From Hymenobacter sp. BRD128 (lineage in GTDB: Bacteria; Bacteroidota; Bacteroidia; Cytophagales; Hymenobacteraceae): DNA of 64,000 nucleotides. Location of the stretch: positions 2,232,001 to 2,296,000 of the forward strand of contig NZ_CP053908.1 in the NCBI RefSeq assembly GCF_013256625.1. The letters run 5' to 3'. Within the stretch, counting starts at the first letter, position 1. Each line of letters begins with the position of its first letter. This document shows, piece after piece, positions 54,224 through 63,010 of this stretch. The notes under the pieces were generated by a model. The model was not told the origin of the DNA. It searched no databases and saw nothing but the letters and a program-made list of their open reading frames with translations. The translations under genes and the position numbers were made by a program.

Positions 54224-55765
54224 ATGCGTATCCCCGTTGCATTACTTGGCCTGGCACTGGGCGGCTGTGCCGTGAGCCACTATAAATACGAGCCGCCCGC
54301 CGTGCCGGTGCCCACGGCGTTCAAGAATACCGCGCCCGTCGATTCGCTGGGTCGGGGCCGGGCTGAGGTGCCGGCGCCCGTAGTCACCGACACCTTGCAG
54401 GCCCGCCAGCTGCGCCAGCTTCCGGTATTGCCGGCCTGGTGGAGCATATTTAACGATACCACCCTCACGCGGCTCGAAACCCAGGCGGCGAGCCTCAACT
54501 TTACGACGCGGGCGGCGGTGGCCCGCATCGACCAGGCACGGGCGCAGCTGCGCATTGCCGAGGCCCAGCGCTCGCCGGTGGTGGCGCTGGCCCCGTCGGT
54601 GTACAACACCCAGCTTTCGGCATTGCGGCCGGTGCAGTCGGCCGTTATTCCGGCGGTGGCCGTGCAGCAAAATCAGTTTTACGTGCCGCTCAACGTCAGC
54701 TACGAAGTAGACCTTTTTGGCCGGCTGCGGCGCGGGGCGCAGGCCGCCCGCGCCACCGAGCAGGCCAGCGAGGCCGATGAGCAGGCGGTGCGCCTCTCGG
54801 TGTCGGGCGACGTGGGCAATGCCTACTTCAGCCTGCGCGGCCTCGATGCCGAATTGCTGGTGCTGGATAGCGCCCGCCAGGCCCGGCGCTACAACGTGCA
54901 GCTGACCAACGCTCGCTTCCAGGCCGGCGTGGATAATGAAATCGGCGTGCGCCGCGCCCAGACCGAGCTGGCCAACGTGGAAGCCAGCGCCATCGAGCTG
55001 CGCCGCCAGCGCGCCGGGCTGGTGGCCTCGCTGGCCACGCTCACCGGCAAGCCGGCCAGCAGCTTCGTGCTGCCCTCCTTGGTCCCCGACTCGGTGAGCT
55101 ACCAGGGTGCGCTGCCGCTCGATGACAACGCCAACGCGCCGGCTGGCCCGGCCGTATCGCCGCTGCTGGTGCCGCTGCCCCGCATTCCGGCCACGCTGCC
55201 GGCCGGCCTGCTCGCGCGCCGCCCCGACCTGCGCCGCCAAGAGCGCCTGCTTTCGGCCGCCGACCTGCGCGCCGACCAGGCCCGCCTCAACCGCCTGCCC
55301 ACGCTGCTGTTCAATGGCTTTATCGGCCCGCAGGCCAGCCGCATCGGCGAGCTGCCCAAGGTGGGCAACGCGCTCACGTACTACGTAGGCGGGGGCTTCA
55401 ATATTCCGATTTTTGACGGCGGGCGCCTGCGCGGCGCCGAGCAGCTGGCCCGCGCCCAGGGCCGCGAGCAGGAAGCCGTGTACAGCAGCACCGCCCTCAC
55501 CGCCTACCAGGAAGTAGAAACTGCCCTGGCCAACGTGCGCGCCAGCGAGGCCCAGCTAGCCGCCCAGCAGCGCGCCCTCACGGCCGCCCGCCTGGCCGGG
55601 CGCCTCACCCTGGAGCGCTACCGCCGCGGCCTCACCGACTACTTCGCCGTGGTCGATGCCGACCGCCAGACCCTCGACGCGGCTCGCCTGGTGGTGCAAA
55701 CCCAGACTACCCAGCTGCGCGCCGCCGTGGCGCTGGTGCGGGCGCTGGGCGGCGGCTGGCAGTAG
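54224..55765 (+). CDS. outer-membrane efflux channel lipoprotein (TolC/NodT type)
   Basis: 513 residues from ATG 54224 (MRIPVALLGLALGGC), with lipobox LGGC so lipid-anchored as in OprM. The two OEP repeats are visible: LETQAASLNFTTRAAVARIDQARAQLRIAEAQRSP, then the mirror around GLLARRPDLRRQERLLSAADLRADQARLNRLPTL; ALTAYQEVETALANVRASEAQL and YRRGLTDYFAVVDADRQTL near the end. Forms a trimeric duct across the outer membrane for the pump above. Last gene of the RND operon; a separate gene (DoxX) starts 80 bases later. Confidence 0.92.
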   Translation: MRIPVALLGLALGGCAVSHYKYEPPAVPVPTAFKNTAPVDSLGRGRAEVPAPVVTDTLQARQLRQLPVLPAWWSIFNDTTLTRLETQAASLNFTTRAAVARIDQARAQLRIAEAQRSPVVALAPSVYNTQLSALRPVQSAVIPAVAVQQNQFYVPLNVSYEVDLFGRLRRGAQAARATEQASEADEQAVRLSVSGDVGNAYFSLRGLDAELLVLDSARQARRYNVQLTNARFQAGVDNEIGVRRAQTELANVEASAIELRRQRAGLVASLATLTGKPASSFVLPSLVPDSVSYQGALPLDDNANAPAGPAVSPLLVPLPRIPATLPAGLLARRPDLRRQERLLSAADLRADQARLNRLPTLLFNGFIGPQASRIGELPKVGNALTYYVGGGFNIPIFDGGRLRGAEQLARAQGREQEAVYSSTALTAYQEVETALANVRASEAQLAAQQRALTAARLAGRLTLERYRRGLTDYFAVVDADRQTLDAARLVVQTQTTQLRAAVALVRALGGGWQ

Positions 55766-55845
55766 GCTAGCCAGCCTCAACCGGGCCGGCAGCAACCATT
55801 TGCGAAGTAGTGGGTTGTTTGCCTACACCTTTCCATGCTTCGCCC

Positions 55846-56214
55846 ATGACTGCCTCTACCCGCAACGCAATTGCCTGGATTCTGCAAGGGCTGGCTGGCC
55901 TGGCCTTTATCGCCTCAGGAGTCATGAAATTTATGGACCTGCCCAAGACCGTGAGCGGCTTCACGGGCATGGGCTTCCCGGCTTGGTTTGCCTACCTTAT
56001 CGCCACGGCCGAGGTGCTGGGCGGCATCGGGCTGCTGGTGCCGCGCTTCACGCGGCTGGCGGCGGCGGGGCTTATCATCATCATGCTCGGGGCGATATGG
56101 GTGCATGCTACCAAGGTGCCCGGCGGCATTGCCACGGGCGTGCCGGCTATTTCGCTGCTCGTCATTCTGTTTATAATCATTGCCTTGCGCCGGCCAGCGC
56201 CGCTGGCGGCCTAG
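55846..56214 (+). CDS. DoxX family membrane protein
   Basis: 122 residues from ATG 55846 (MTASTRNAIAWILQ). Four membrane helices with the DoxX pattern: GLAFIASGVMKFMDLP, GFPAWFAYLIATAEVLGGIGLL, AAAGLIIIMLGAIWVH and a last helix AISLLVILFIIIAL. DoxX members are small integral membrane proteins sometimes connected with sulfur or quinone chemistry; here no partner is seen. Downstream of the efflux operon on the same strand, so co-expression is possible. Followed by a REP-like palindrome. Confidence 0.85.
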   Translation: MTASTRNAIAWILQGLAGLAFIASGVMKFMDLPKTVSGFTGMGFPAWFAYLIATAEVLGGIGLLVPRFTRLAAAGLIIIMLGAIWVHATKVPGGIATGVPAISLLVILFIIIALRRPAPLAA

Positions 56215-56238
56215 CCCTTTTTGCTACTTTACTATAAA

Positions 56239-56337
56239 GAACGTCACGCTGCGCCTGTCGAAGCAGCTCGCTCACGCCGCTAGGGTCACTGCCTAACCCT
56301 GCGGTAGCGCTGCTTCGACAGGCGCAGCATGACGTTC
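56239..56337. repeat. REP-like palindrome, family A, second copy
   Basis: Arms 56239-56267 (GAACGTCACGCTGCGCCTGT then CGAAGCAGC) and 56309-56337 pair with one mismatch. Same core (GAACGTCA, TCGAAGC) and CTAGGGT loop word as 2106-2203. Ends 12 bases before the ABC-exporter ATG, so its hairpin would lie in that gene's leader. Confidence 0.85.
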
Positions 56338-56349
56338 CGCTTTTTTATT

Positions 56350-58131
56350 ATGCAACTGCTGTATTCTTACCTGCGCCGCTACTGGAGCCTGCTCGTGCTA
56401 GCCCTCGTGCTGGCGGCCGTCAACCAGATTTTCTCGCTGCTCGACCCGTACCTGTTTCGGCGGTTAGTTGACCACTTTGTGCCGCGCACCGGTGCGGCAA
56501 GCGGGCTGCTGGACGTGCCGTTCTGGCCGTTTTTTTGGCAGGCCATCCCCTACATCGGGGCCATGCTGGGCGTGGCGATGGTGTCGCGCATCGCCAAAAA
56601 CTTCCAGGATTACTACGTCAACGTTATCACCCAGCGGCTGGGGGCGCGCATGTACTCCGATGGCCTGCGCCACTCGCTCGATTTGCCCTACCAGGTATTT
56701 GAGGACCAGCGCTCGGGCGAAACGCTGGGCCGCCTCCAGAAGGTGCGTATCGACGTCGAAAAGCTTATCCAAAGCTTTGTCAACGTGCTGTTTACGGCCG
56801 TGGTGGGCATCATTTTCGTGATGTGGTACGCCATTACGGTGTACTGGCCCATTGCGCTGGGCTACTTTCTCACCATCCCGCTGCTGGGCATTCTGAGCTT
56901 TGCGCTGAGCAAAAAAATCAAGGTCATTCAGCGCACCATCGTCGCCGAAACCACGGCCCTAGCCGGCTCAACCACCGAAAGCCTGCGTAATATCGAACTC
57001 ATCAAAAGCCTGGGGCTGGCCCAGCAGGAAACCGAGCGCCTAAACGGCATCACCACCAAAATCCTGAAGCTGGAGCTGCGCAAGGTGCGCTACCTGCGCT
57101 CGCTGAGCTTCGTGCAGGGTACGTTTGTAAATCTGCTGCGCAATATTATCATCTTGCTGCTCTTGTACTTGCGGGTGCAAAACCACATCAGTCTGGGCGA
57201 ATTTTTCTCGTTCTTTATCTACTCGTTTTCCATCTTCGGGCCCTTGCAGGAGTTGGGCGCCATCATCGGCACTTACCGCGAGACGGAGGCTTCGCTGGGC
57301 AATTTCCAGCAGATTCTCGACACCCCGCGCGACGTGAAGCCCGCGCACCCACAGGAGGTGGGCCGCATTCAAACGCTAGCCTTCGAGCATGTCACGTTCA
57401 AGCACCTCACGGCCCCGGCCCCGGCCCTGTCCGATATTTCCTTCGAGGTGAAGGTTGGCGAAACCATTGCCTTCGTAGGGCCTAGCGGCTCGGGCAAAAC
57501 CACGCTCGTGAAGCTGCTGGTGGGCCTCTACCCGCCGTTGGCGGGCGGCATTCTCTACAACGGCATTCCGAGCCAGGACGTGGACCTCGACGTGCTGCGC
57601 GAGCAAATCGGCTTCGTAACCCAGGACACGCAGCTGTTCGCCGGCACCATCCGCGAAAATCTGCGCTTTGTAGCCCCGCAGGCTACTGACGAAGAGTGTC
57701 TGCGCGCCCTGCACCAGGCGGCGGCCGATACCTTGCTGGCCCGCGCCCCGCAGGGCCTCGACACGGTGCTCGGCGAGGGCGGCGTGAAAGTGAGCGGCGG
57801 CGAAAAGCAGCGTCTCAGCATTGCGCGGGCGCTGCTGCGCCACCCTACCCTGCTGGTGTTTGATGAGGCCACGTCGGCGCTCGACTCGCTCACGGAGGAA
57901 GAAATCGGCCGCACGGTGCGCGAGCTCTCGGGCTCGCGCCAGCACATCACGGTGCTCATTGCGCACCGGCTAAGCACGATTTTGCACGCCGACCGCATCT
58001 TCGTGCTGGAGCGCGGGCAGGTGGCCGAGGCCGGCCGCCACGCCGAGCTGCTAGCCCAGAAAGGCCTGTACTACGCCATGTGGCGCCAGCAGATTGGCGA
58101 GCGCAAGGAGGTGGCAGCCGTGGCAGGCTAG
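56350..58131 (+). CDS. ABC exporter, fused membrane and ATPase domains
   Basis: 593 residues, from ATG 56350 (MQLLYSYLRRYW). Six helices in the N-terminal half (SLLVLALVLAAVNQIF ... IIFVMWYAITVYWPIALGYFLTIPLL) and a C-terminal ATPase with Walker A GPSGSGKTTLVKLL, Q-loop TQDTQLFAG, signature VSGGEKQRLSIARALL and Walker B LLVFDEATSALD, then the H-loop IAHRLSTI. A half-transporter of the MsbA/MDR type that works as a homodimer. Substrate unknown (lipid, peptide or drug). Convergent with the SPFH gene across 28 bases with no clear terminator. Confidence 0.93.
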   Translation: MQLLYSYLRRYWSLLVLALVLAAVNQIFSLLDPYLFRRLVDHFVPRTGAASGLLDVPFWPFFWQAIPYIGAMLGVAMVSRIAKNFQDYYVNVITQRLGARMYSDGLRHSLDLPYQVFEDQRSGETLGRLQKVRIDVEKLIQSFVNVLFTAVVGIIFVMWYAITVYWPIALGYFLTIPLLGILSFALSKKIKVIQRTIVAETTALAGSTTESLRNIELIKSLGLAQQETERLNGITTKILKLELRKVRYLRSLSFVQGTFVNLLRNIIILLLLYLRVQNHISLGEFFSFFIYSFSIFGPLQELGAIIGTYRETEASLGNFQQILDTPRDVKPAHPQEVGRIQTLAFEHVTFKHLTAPAPALSDISFEVKVGETIAFVGPSGSGKTTLVKLLVGLYPPLAGGILYNGIPSQDVDLDVLREQIGFVTQDTQLFAGTIRENLRFVAPQATDEECLRALHQAAADTLLARAPQGLDTVLGEGGVKVSGGEKQRLSIARALLRHPTLLVFDEATSALDSLTEEEIGRTVRELSGSRQHITVLIAHRLSTILHADRIFVLERGQVAEAGRHAELLAQKGLYYAMWRQQIGERKEVAAVAG

Positions 58132-58158
58132 GGTGAGGCGCCCGCCCGAACAAAAAGC

Positions 58159-59064
58159 CTACTTATCCCCAATCAGCAGCTGCGCGCCGCTGGCCTTGCC
58201 CATAATAATGACCTTGGCATTGGGCGAGGTGGCGATGGCCTGCTGGGCTTTGATGCTTTCGTACTGCAAGAGCTTGTCGCTCAACTCGGTGTTCACGATG
58301 CGCTGGTAGTCGGCAATGCCCTGGGCCTCGACGCGCTTGCGCTCGGCTTCCTGCTTTTCCTTTTGCAGCACAAACTGCATTTTCTGGGCGTCCTGCTCGG
58401 CCGAAATCTTGCTCTCGATGCTGGCCTTCACCGACTGCGGCAGCTGGATGTTGCGAATCAGGAGCTGGTCGAGCTTGAGGCCGTTGGCGTTAAAATCCTT
58501 CTCGATGGCGGCCAGGATGCGGGTCTGAAACTCCTCGCGCCGGGTCGAGTACAGCGCCACCGCGTCGTAGTACACGGCATTGTCGCGGATGCGGGTGCGG
58601 GCAATGGCGCGCACGATTTTTTCCTGATAATCCTCGCCGATGGTGGACAGAATTTTGGGCGCCTCGCTGGGCACCACGTGGTAGAGCACGGTGAGGTCAA
58701 TCACCACTTCCAGCCCATCGGCCGAGAGCACCCGGATGGCATCGTCGCCGACCTGCTGGCCCTCGGTGCGCACCGCCGACATGGTGTAGTTCTGGGTGCG
58801 CGTGTCGAAGCGCGTGACACTCACCAGCGGGTTTACCACGCTCAGGCCGGGCTGCAGCACCCGGCCCTCTACCTTGCCAAATAGCGTTTGCACGCCCACC
58901 TGCCCCACCCCCACCTGCACCACCATGCTGGATATAGCGCCCAGCAGCAGCAGCCCAGCGCCCAGCGCCAGCAGCCCGCCGCGCCACCGCGCAAAGCCCT
59001 CGGAATAGCGGTTAGCATTAAGGCCCAGAATGAGCACGATAAACCCTAGAAAAAGCAGCAGCAT
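58159..59064 (-). CDS. SPFH/prohibitin family membrane protein
   Basis: 301 residues from ATG 59064. Two short N-terminal membrane segments (LFLGFIVLILGLN and GLLALGAGLLLLGAISSMVV). Then the SPFH (band 7) domain from about 50 to 210 with VGQVGVQTLFGKVEGRVLQPGL, RTQNYTM and AADGLEVVIDLTVLYHV, and a helical C-terminal tail (EQDAQKMQFVLQKEKQEAERKRVEAQGIADYQRI). Such proteins build ring or raft-like scaffolds that regulate membrane proteases such as FtsH. No HflK/HflC pair is in the window. Closest to prohibitin in layout. Confidence 0.88.
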   Translation of the reverse strand: MLLLFLGFIVLILGLNANRYSEGFARWRGGLLALGAGLLLLGAISSMVVQVGVGQVGVQTLFGKVEGRVLQPGLSVVNPLVSVTRFDTRTQNYTMSAVRTEGQQVGDDAIRVLSADGLEVVIDLTVLYHVVPSEAPKILSTIGEDYQEKIVRAIARTRIRDNAVYYDAVALYSTRREEFQTRILAAIEKDFNANGLKLDQLLIRNIQLPQSVKASIESKISAEQDAQKMQFVLQKEKQEAERKRVEAQGIADYQRIVNTELSDKLLQYESIKAQQAIATSPNAKVIIMGKASGAQLLIGDK

Positions 59065-59090
59065 GGGAGGAAAAAAAAGAAATGCGCAGT

Positions 59091-59104
59091 AAAGAACGTC
59101 AGGC
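59091..59104. repeat. fragment of a family A palindrome
   Basis: AAAGAACGTCAGGC matches the left end of the element at 2106; no right arm is present. Likely the remains of a degraded or half-deleted copy. Confidence 0.5.
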
Positions 59105-59197
59105 CGGCCAGCTTTTAATCGCTGAGGGTCAGCGCGGCATTACGCCGGCAACTGCTTTAACACAACTTTTCGGCCCCAGCACCCGAATGAAGGCCTG

Positions 59198-59977
59198 ATG
59201 CACTTTACCGTAATTACCCCTAGCCACCGGCGGCGCGACCTGCTGCCCGCAACCATTGCCAGCGTGCGAGCTAGCATTGCGGACCCGCTCGACTTCTCCT
59301 TCGAGCACTTCATTTACCAGAATGGCCCCGACGACGGCACCGCCGCCCTGCTTGCCGAAGCCGCCGCCCAGCCCTACCCGCCCCTGCGCCACTGGCAGCA
59401 CCCTAGCCGGCAGCGCCCCGGCTTTGCCCGCAATGCGCTGAGCCAGCACGCCCCCGCCGGTGCCTGGCTGCTACCCCTCGACGACGACGACCTGCTGCTG
59501 CAACGCACCCTCTACCACTACGCCGCCCAAATCGAGGCCCACCCCGGCCGCCCCTGGCTCGTGGCCGACTTTCTGCGCGTGGATGAGCACGCCCGCTACC
59601 TGCCCAACGAGGATTACTACGCCTGGCAGTTCGACTCGCCCACGGCTATGCTCACGGCCATCTTCCGGGCCGAGCACTTCATTCAGGGCAACGTGTGCTA
59701 TACCAAGCAGTTGCTCGACGAGGTGGGCGGCTACGACGCCGAGCTGGCGATGGCTGAGGACCTCGACCTCTACGTGCGCTTTTTGCTGGCCGGGCACCTG
59801 CCCGTGGTGTGCCCGCACATCAGCCACCTGCACCGCTTCCACGCGGCCAATACCAGCCAGGGCGTGGATGCCGCCAAGCACAACGCCGACCTGCGCGTCA
59901 TCTACGACAAGTATGCCGGCCGGCTGCGGGCGCTGGGCATCGCCGCACCGGCCAGCCAACAATGCGCTGGTTTATAG
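59198..59977 (+). CDS. glycosyltransferase family 2
   Basis: 259 residues, from ATG 59198 (MHFTVITPSHRRRDLL). GT-A fold for a nucleotide-sugar transferase: VITPSHRR at the start, QNGPDDGTAALL, then DDDDLLLQRTLYHY (metal-binding Asp) and LAMAEDLDLYVRFLLAGH with the catalytic Glu-Asp. Complete; no signal or membrane helix, so a cytoplasmic enzyme working at the membrane. It lies outside the main polysaccharide locus. Acceptor and sugar unknown. The next gene, in the same direction, starts 87 bases later. Confidence 0.9.
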   Translation: MHFTVITPSHRRRDLLPATIASVRASIADPLDFSFEHFIYQNGPDDGTAALLAEAAAQPYPPLRHWQHPSRQRPGFARNALSQHAPAGAWLLPLDDDDLLLQRTLYHYAAQIEAHPGRPWLVADFLRVDEHARYLPNEDYYAWQFDSPTAMLTAIFRAEHFIQGNVCYTKQLLDEVGGYDAELAMAEDLDLYVRFLLAGHLPVVCPHISHLHRFHAANTSQGVDAAKHNADLRVIYDKYAGRLRALGIAAPASQQCAGL

Positions 59978-60064
59978 CGCAGTCAGCCGGGTTCAACTGG
60001 CTGCAGCCACTGTTTAACGATGCGGCGCCCAGGGCAAATTTGGGCGAAGGAGATTTGTGGACTT

Positions 60065-60532
60065 ATGCGCCAGAATTCCTTCCCCCGTTGCCTGGCAAAT
60101 GCCAGCTGCGCCACGGCCCTGCCGGGCGAGCCCAGTGCTACTACTGTGGTTCATGTGCTGGACATAGCCTGCCAGATAGGCAAGCTGCGCGATTTTATGG
60201 GTGATGCCCAGCAGTGGCTGCCCTGGACTATGCCCGCGCTGCAATCGGTGCAGCCGCTCCCGTTTGGCCAGTGGCTGCTCAAAACGCCGCGCCACTTGCT
60301 CAAGCTGCGCCGCTATCCTGCCCCCACCCCCGATGAGCTTTACTACGAGCTGGTGCTGCCGGGCCTGGGCAGCTGCCAGGCGCTGGTGCACCTGGGAGCC
60401 ACGCACCGCGGCTGCCAGCTAACGCTTACGCTGCAACGCCGCCAGCACCTGCCGCTGCCCGCCTTCACCACGAGCGCGCACCACACCTTCAGCGGCCTCC
60501 AGACCCTTAAGCTCGTGCTGGAGCAAGACTAG
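60065..60532 (+). CDS. hypothetical protein, possibly SRPBCC-like
   Basis: 155 residues from ATG 60065; an earlier ATG at 60020 adds 15 unlikely residues. Mixed alpha/beta with helices (CQIGKLRDFMGDAQQWLPWTMPAL) and an antiparallel C-terminal beta sheet (ELVLPGLGSCQALVHLGATHRGCQLTLTLQ), compatible with the helix-grip fold of START/SRPBCC proteins. No catalytic motif. Located just after the glycosyltransferase and on the same strand; a lipid-binding partner is a speculation. Function unknown. Confidence 0.6.
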   Translation: MRQNSFPRCLANASCATALPGEPSATTVVHVLDIACQIGKLRDFMGDAQQWLPWTMPALQSVQPLPFGQWLLKTPRHLLKLRRYPAPTPDELYYELVLPGLGSCQALVHLGATHRGCQLTLTLQRRQHLPLPAFTTSAHHTFSGLQTLKLVLEQD

Positions 60533-60990
60533 CCCCGGCCACCGCGCCGCCCGCCTGGCTAGCCCCGCTTGTTGCTGATAAGCCCCAAAGGTCCTTGGGT
60601 ATACCTGGGGGCCATTGGGCATAACCGCCACGCTACTTCTGCACGTTTGTTCTTATTTCTTTTTACGCGCTGGGTTCTTTCCGCTGGCTAGCCTTTGCTA
60701 CGGCGGCGTCTCCGTGCGCCGATGGTCGAAATGCTATGCTCCAGCTCCTACCGGGTACCGCCAAAAAAACGGCCTGGTGCCATTCGGGCTAGGCTACCGC
60801 ATCGACAAGTAGCGCCCGCTAGCCCGGCTGGCCGACGTAGTCGGCCGGCTGGCCGATAGTTTGCCTCGCCAACGCGGCCCCCGTTGAACCTTTGCCTGGT
60901 TCCAGAGTCTTTGGAGTTCAAACGCTCGGGCGCTGGTACTTTGGCAGTGTCGACTGGGCGGCAGCTGGCTTTTGCAACTACTTGGCTCAC
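60533..60990. other. intergenic region with no clear gene
   Basis: About 458 bases. A small open frame at 60615-60812 is unconvincing. The region has a few GCTAGC words and a short direct repeat-rich tract with GGCCGGCTGGCCG near 60850. I see no promoter box that can be trusted, except a possible TACTTTGG near 60936. Confidence 0.45.
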
Positions 60991-62244
60991 GTGTACTTTA
61001 CTTTCTGGCAGCAGGTGCTGCGTTATACGGGCAGCTTGGTGGCTATGTGCCTGCTGGCTCACCTCGGCTTTGCCCAGGTAGTGCCCCCGCCCGGCCTGCC
61101 CCCGGCCGACGCTTCCCTCCCGCTCGACGTGGCCGACGTGCTGCATCGCGTCAACCACCGCATTCCGGCCCACGACTCGCTGGGTTTGCAGCGCGGCCAC
61201 CACATGCTGCTGCTGGTACCGGTGGTGGGCTACTCGCAGCAAACCAGCGGCGTGGCCGAGCTGGCGCTCGATATAGCGTTTCAGCGGCCGGGAGCTAACG
61301 TATCGACCGTGGTCGGCACGGCCCAGTATACACTCAAAGACCAGCTGATTTTTATGGTGACGCCCTCGCTGTGGCTGCCCGAAAACACCTGGAATTTTGT
61401 GGCCGACTGGCGCGTCATGCGCTATCCGCAGAGCACCTACGGCCTGGGGATGTATACCAGCACCACCGGCGGCGTGGTGTCGATGGACTATAAATACCTG
61501 CGCCTTTACCAAACGGCTTTCCGGCGGGTGGCCCCGGCCTGGTACGTGGGCCTGGGCTACCAGCTCGATGACCACTGGGATATCGTGAGCCGCAATAGTC
61601 GCCGCGAGGTGGCCAGCATCTCGCGCTACAGCTACGGCGTGTCGAACCGCTCCCTTTCATCGGGCCCGGTTGTCAGCGTGCTGCACGACAACCGGGGCAA
61701 CGCCATTAACCCGCAGGGGGGCTATTTTTTCAATGCCCTGTACCGGCCCAATTTCAAAGCGCTGGGCAGCGATACCAACTACCAGACGCTGCTGCTCGAA
61801 GGCCGGCTGTACCTGCACCCCTCGCCCTACTCCAGCAATATCCTGGCGCTGTGGTCCTACAACAACTTCACCCTCAACGGCAACCCGCCTTTCCTCGACC
61901 TGCCCGCCACCGGCTGGGATATGTATGGCAACACCGGCCGGGGCTTTATCCAGGGCCGCTTTCGGGGCAAGAATTTCATGTACGGCGAGGCCGAGTACCG
62001 CTTCGGCATCACCCGCAACCACCTGCTCGGCGGCGTGGTATTTGCCAATGCCCAGAGCGTAACCGAGCTCAGCGTGACCCACGGCCGGGTGCAGGATGGC
62101 ACCTTCGAAAAGGTAGTGCCCGCCGTGGGCGGCGGCCTGCGCATCAACCTCAACAAAGCCTCGCGCACCAACCTGGCCATCGACTATGGCTTTGGCTTCG
62201 ACGGCTCGCACGGCATCTCGCTGAATCTGGGCGAGGTATTTTAG
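60991..62244 (+). CDS. outer-membrane beta-barrel protein, BamA/TamA-like
   Basis: About 417 residues from GTG 60991; the frame is open to 60892. The start is uncertain, since the signal sequence (VLRYTGSLVAMCLLAHLGFAQ) suggests a start around 60991-61015. Past the signal, the protein is a beta-barrel: alternating strands such as LLLVPVVGYSQQT, AWYVGLGYQLDDHWDI, GPVVSVLHDNRGNAINPQGGYFF (a D15/surface-antigen-like motif) and GRFRGKNFMYGEAEYRFGI, ending in SLNLGEVF with a terminal Phe as for assembled barrels. No POTRA domain is evident, so it is a short member. Function in the envelope is not known. Confidence 0.85.
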   Translation: MYFTFWQQVLRYTGSLVAMCLLAHLGFAQVVPPPGLPPADASLPLDVADVLHRVNHRIPAHDSLGLQRGHHMLLLVPVVGYSQQTSGVAELALDIAFQRPGANVSTVVGTAQYTLKDQLIFMVTPSLWLPENTWNFVADWRVMRYPQSTYGLGMYTSTTGGVVSMDYKYLRLYQTAFRRVAPAWYVGLGYQLDDHWDIVSRNSRREVASISRYSYGVSNRSLSSGPVVSVLHDNRGNAINPQGGYFFNALYRPNFKALGSDTNYQTLLLEGRLYLHPSPYSSNILALWSYNNFTLNGNPPFLDLPATGWDMYGNTGRGFIQGRFRGKNFMYGEAEYRFGITRNHLLGGVVFANAQSVTELSVTHGRVQDGTFEKVVPAVGGGLRINLNKASRTNLAIDYGFGFDGSHGISLNLGEVF

Positions 62245-62310
62245 GCTAGCCCTCGATTAGTATTAAGACAGGCTATATCTTGCTGATTTACTACCCTAGC
62301 CAGCCGCCGC

Positions 62311-62961
62311 ATGTCGCCCGCCACTACCGACGTTCTCCTTTATCAGTCGCCCGACGGGCAGATGCAGCTCGACGTGCAGCTCGACCACGATACCGTGTGG
62401 CTCACGCAGGCGCAGATGAGTAAGCTATTTGAGACTACCAAACAGAACGTTAGCCTGCACGTTCGTAATTTATTTAAGGAGAACGAACTAGCTGCAAAGG
62501 CAGTTATCAAGGAATCCTTGACAACTGCCGCCGATGGCAAGTCCTACCGCACTAACTACTACAACCTCGATGTCATTATCTCCGTCGGCTACCGCGTAAA
62601 GTCGAAGCGCGGCACCAGCTTTCGACAGTGGGCCACGCAGGTGCTGCGCCAATATCTCGTGCAAGGCTACGCTTTGAACGAGAAGCGCTTACGTGAAAGC
62701 CAGCGCCAGCTAGCCGACCTCAAGCGCCTCGTACAGCTGCAAGCCGAGGTGGCTAGCAGCCAAGAACTCACCGCCGACCAGTCGGACGCGCTGCTACGTA
62801 TCCTGGGCGACTACGCCCGCGCCCTCGATGTGCTCGACCAGTATGACCACCAGCGCCTGCGCGTGGCCCGCGATACCGTGGCGCCGGCTGCCGCTGCCGG
62901 CTTCGAGCTAACTTACGAAAGCGCCCTGCAGGCAGGCGACGCTGGTAGTCAATCTCATTAA
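62311..62961 (+). CDS. RhuM family protein, C-terminal Fic domain lost
   Basis: 216 residues from ATG 62311. The RhuM N-terminal domain is clear: VWLTQAQMSKLFETTKQNVSLHV, FKENELAAKAVIKESLTTA, YNLDVIISVGYRVKSKRGTSFRQWAT and YALNEKRL. It continues with ALLRILGDYARALDVLDQYD, the linker that in full-length members precedes a Fic/DOC domain of about 120 residues. Here it ends after ALQAGDAGSQSH. A fragment resembling the Fic C terminus follows in the +1 frame (62939-62974), so the missing domain was probably deleted from the middle. RhuM proteins are linked to virulence or toxin-antitoxin systems. Likely inactive as AMPylase; possibly still DNA-binding. Confidence 0.8.
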   Translation: MSPATTDVLLYQSPDGQMQLDVQLDHDTVWLTQAQMSKLFETTKQNVSLHVRNLFKENELAAKAVIKESLTTAADGKSYRTNYYNLDVIISVGYRVKSKRGTSFRQWATQVLRQYLVQGYALNEKRLRESQRQLADLKRLVQLQAEVASSQELTADQSDALLRILGDYARALDVLDQYDHQRLRVARDTVAPAAAAGFELTYESALQAGDAGSQSH

Positions 62962-62974
62962 CGGCGAAAACTAG
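62939..62974 (+). pseudogene. remnant of the C-terminal tail of a Fic domain
   Basis: In the +1 frame, codons from 62939 give TLVVNLINGEN then TAG at 62972. This is the form I know for the last residues of RhuM-Fic proteins (VVVNLIN and similar). It starts in the same short GCAGGC-AGGC repeat at which the RhuM frame departs, which suggests a deletion joined through microhomology. Confidence 0.55.
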
Positions 62975-63010
62975 CGCCGCTGCGCAAACCCGCATTCCTA
63001 CCTTTGCCCG

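Noticed and set aside
60615..60812. Small plus-strand open frame of 65 codons before the barrel gene
   Set aside because: It has a hydrophobic stretch but odd composition and no homology that I recognise; probably chance.
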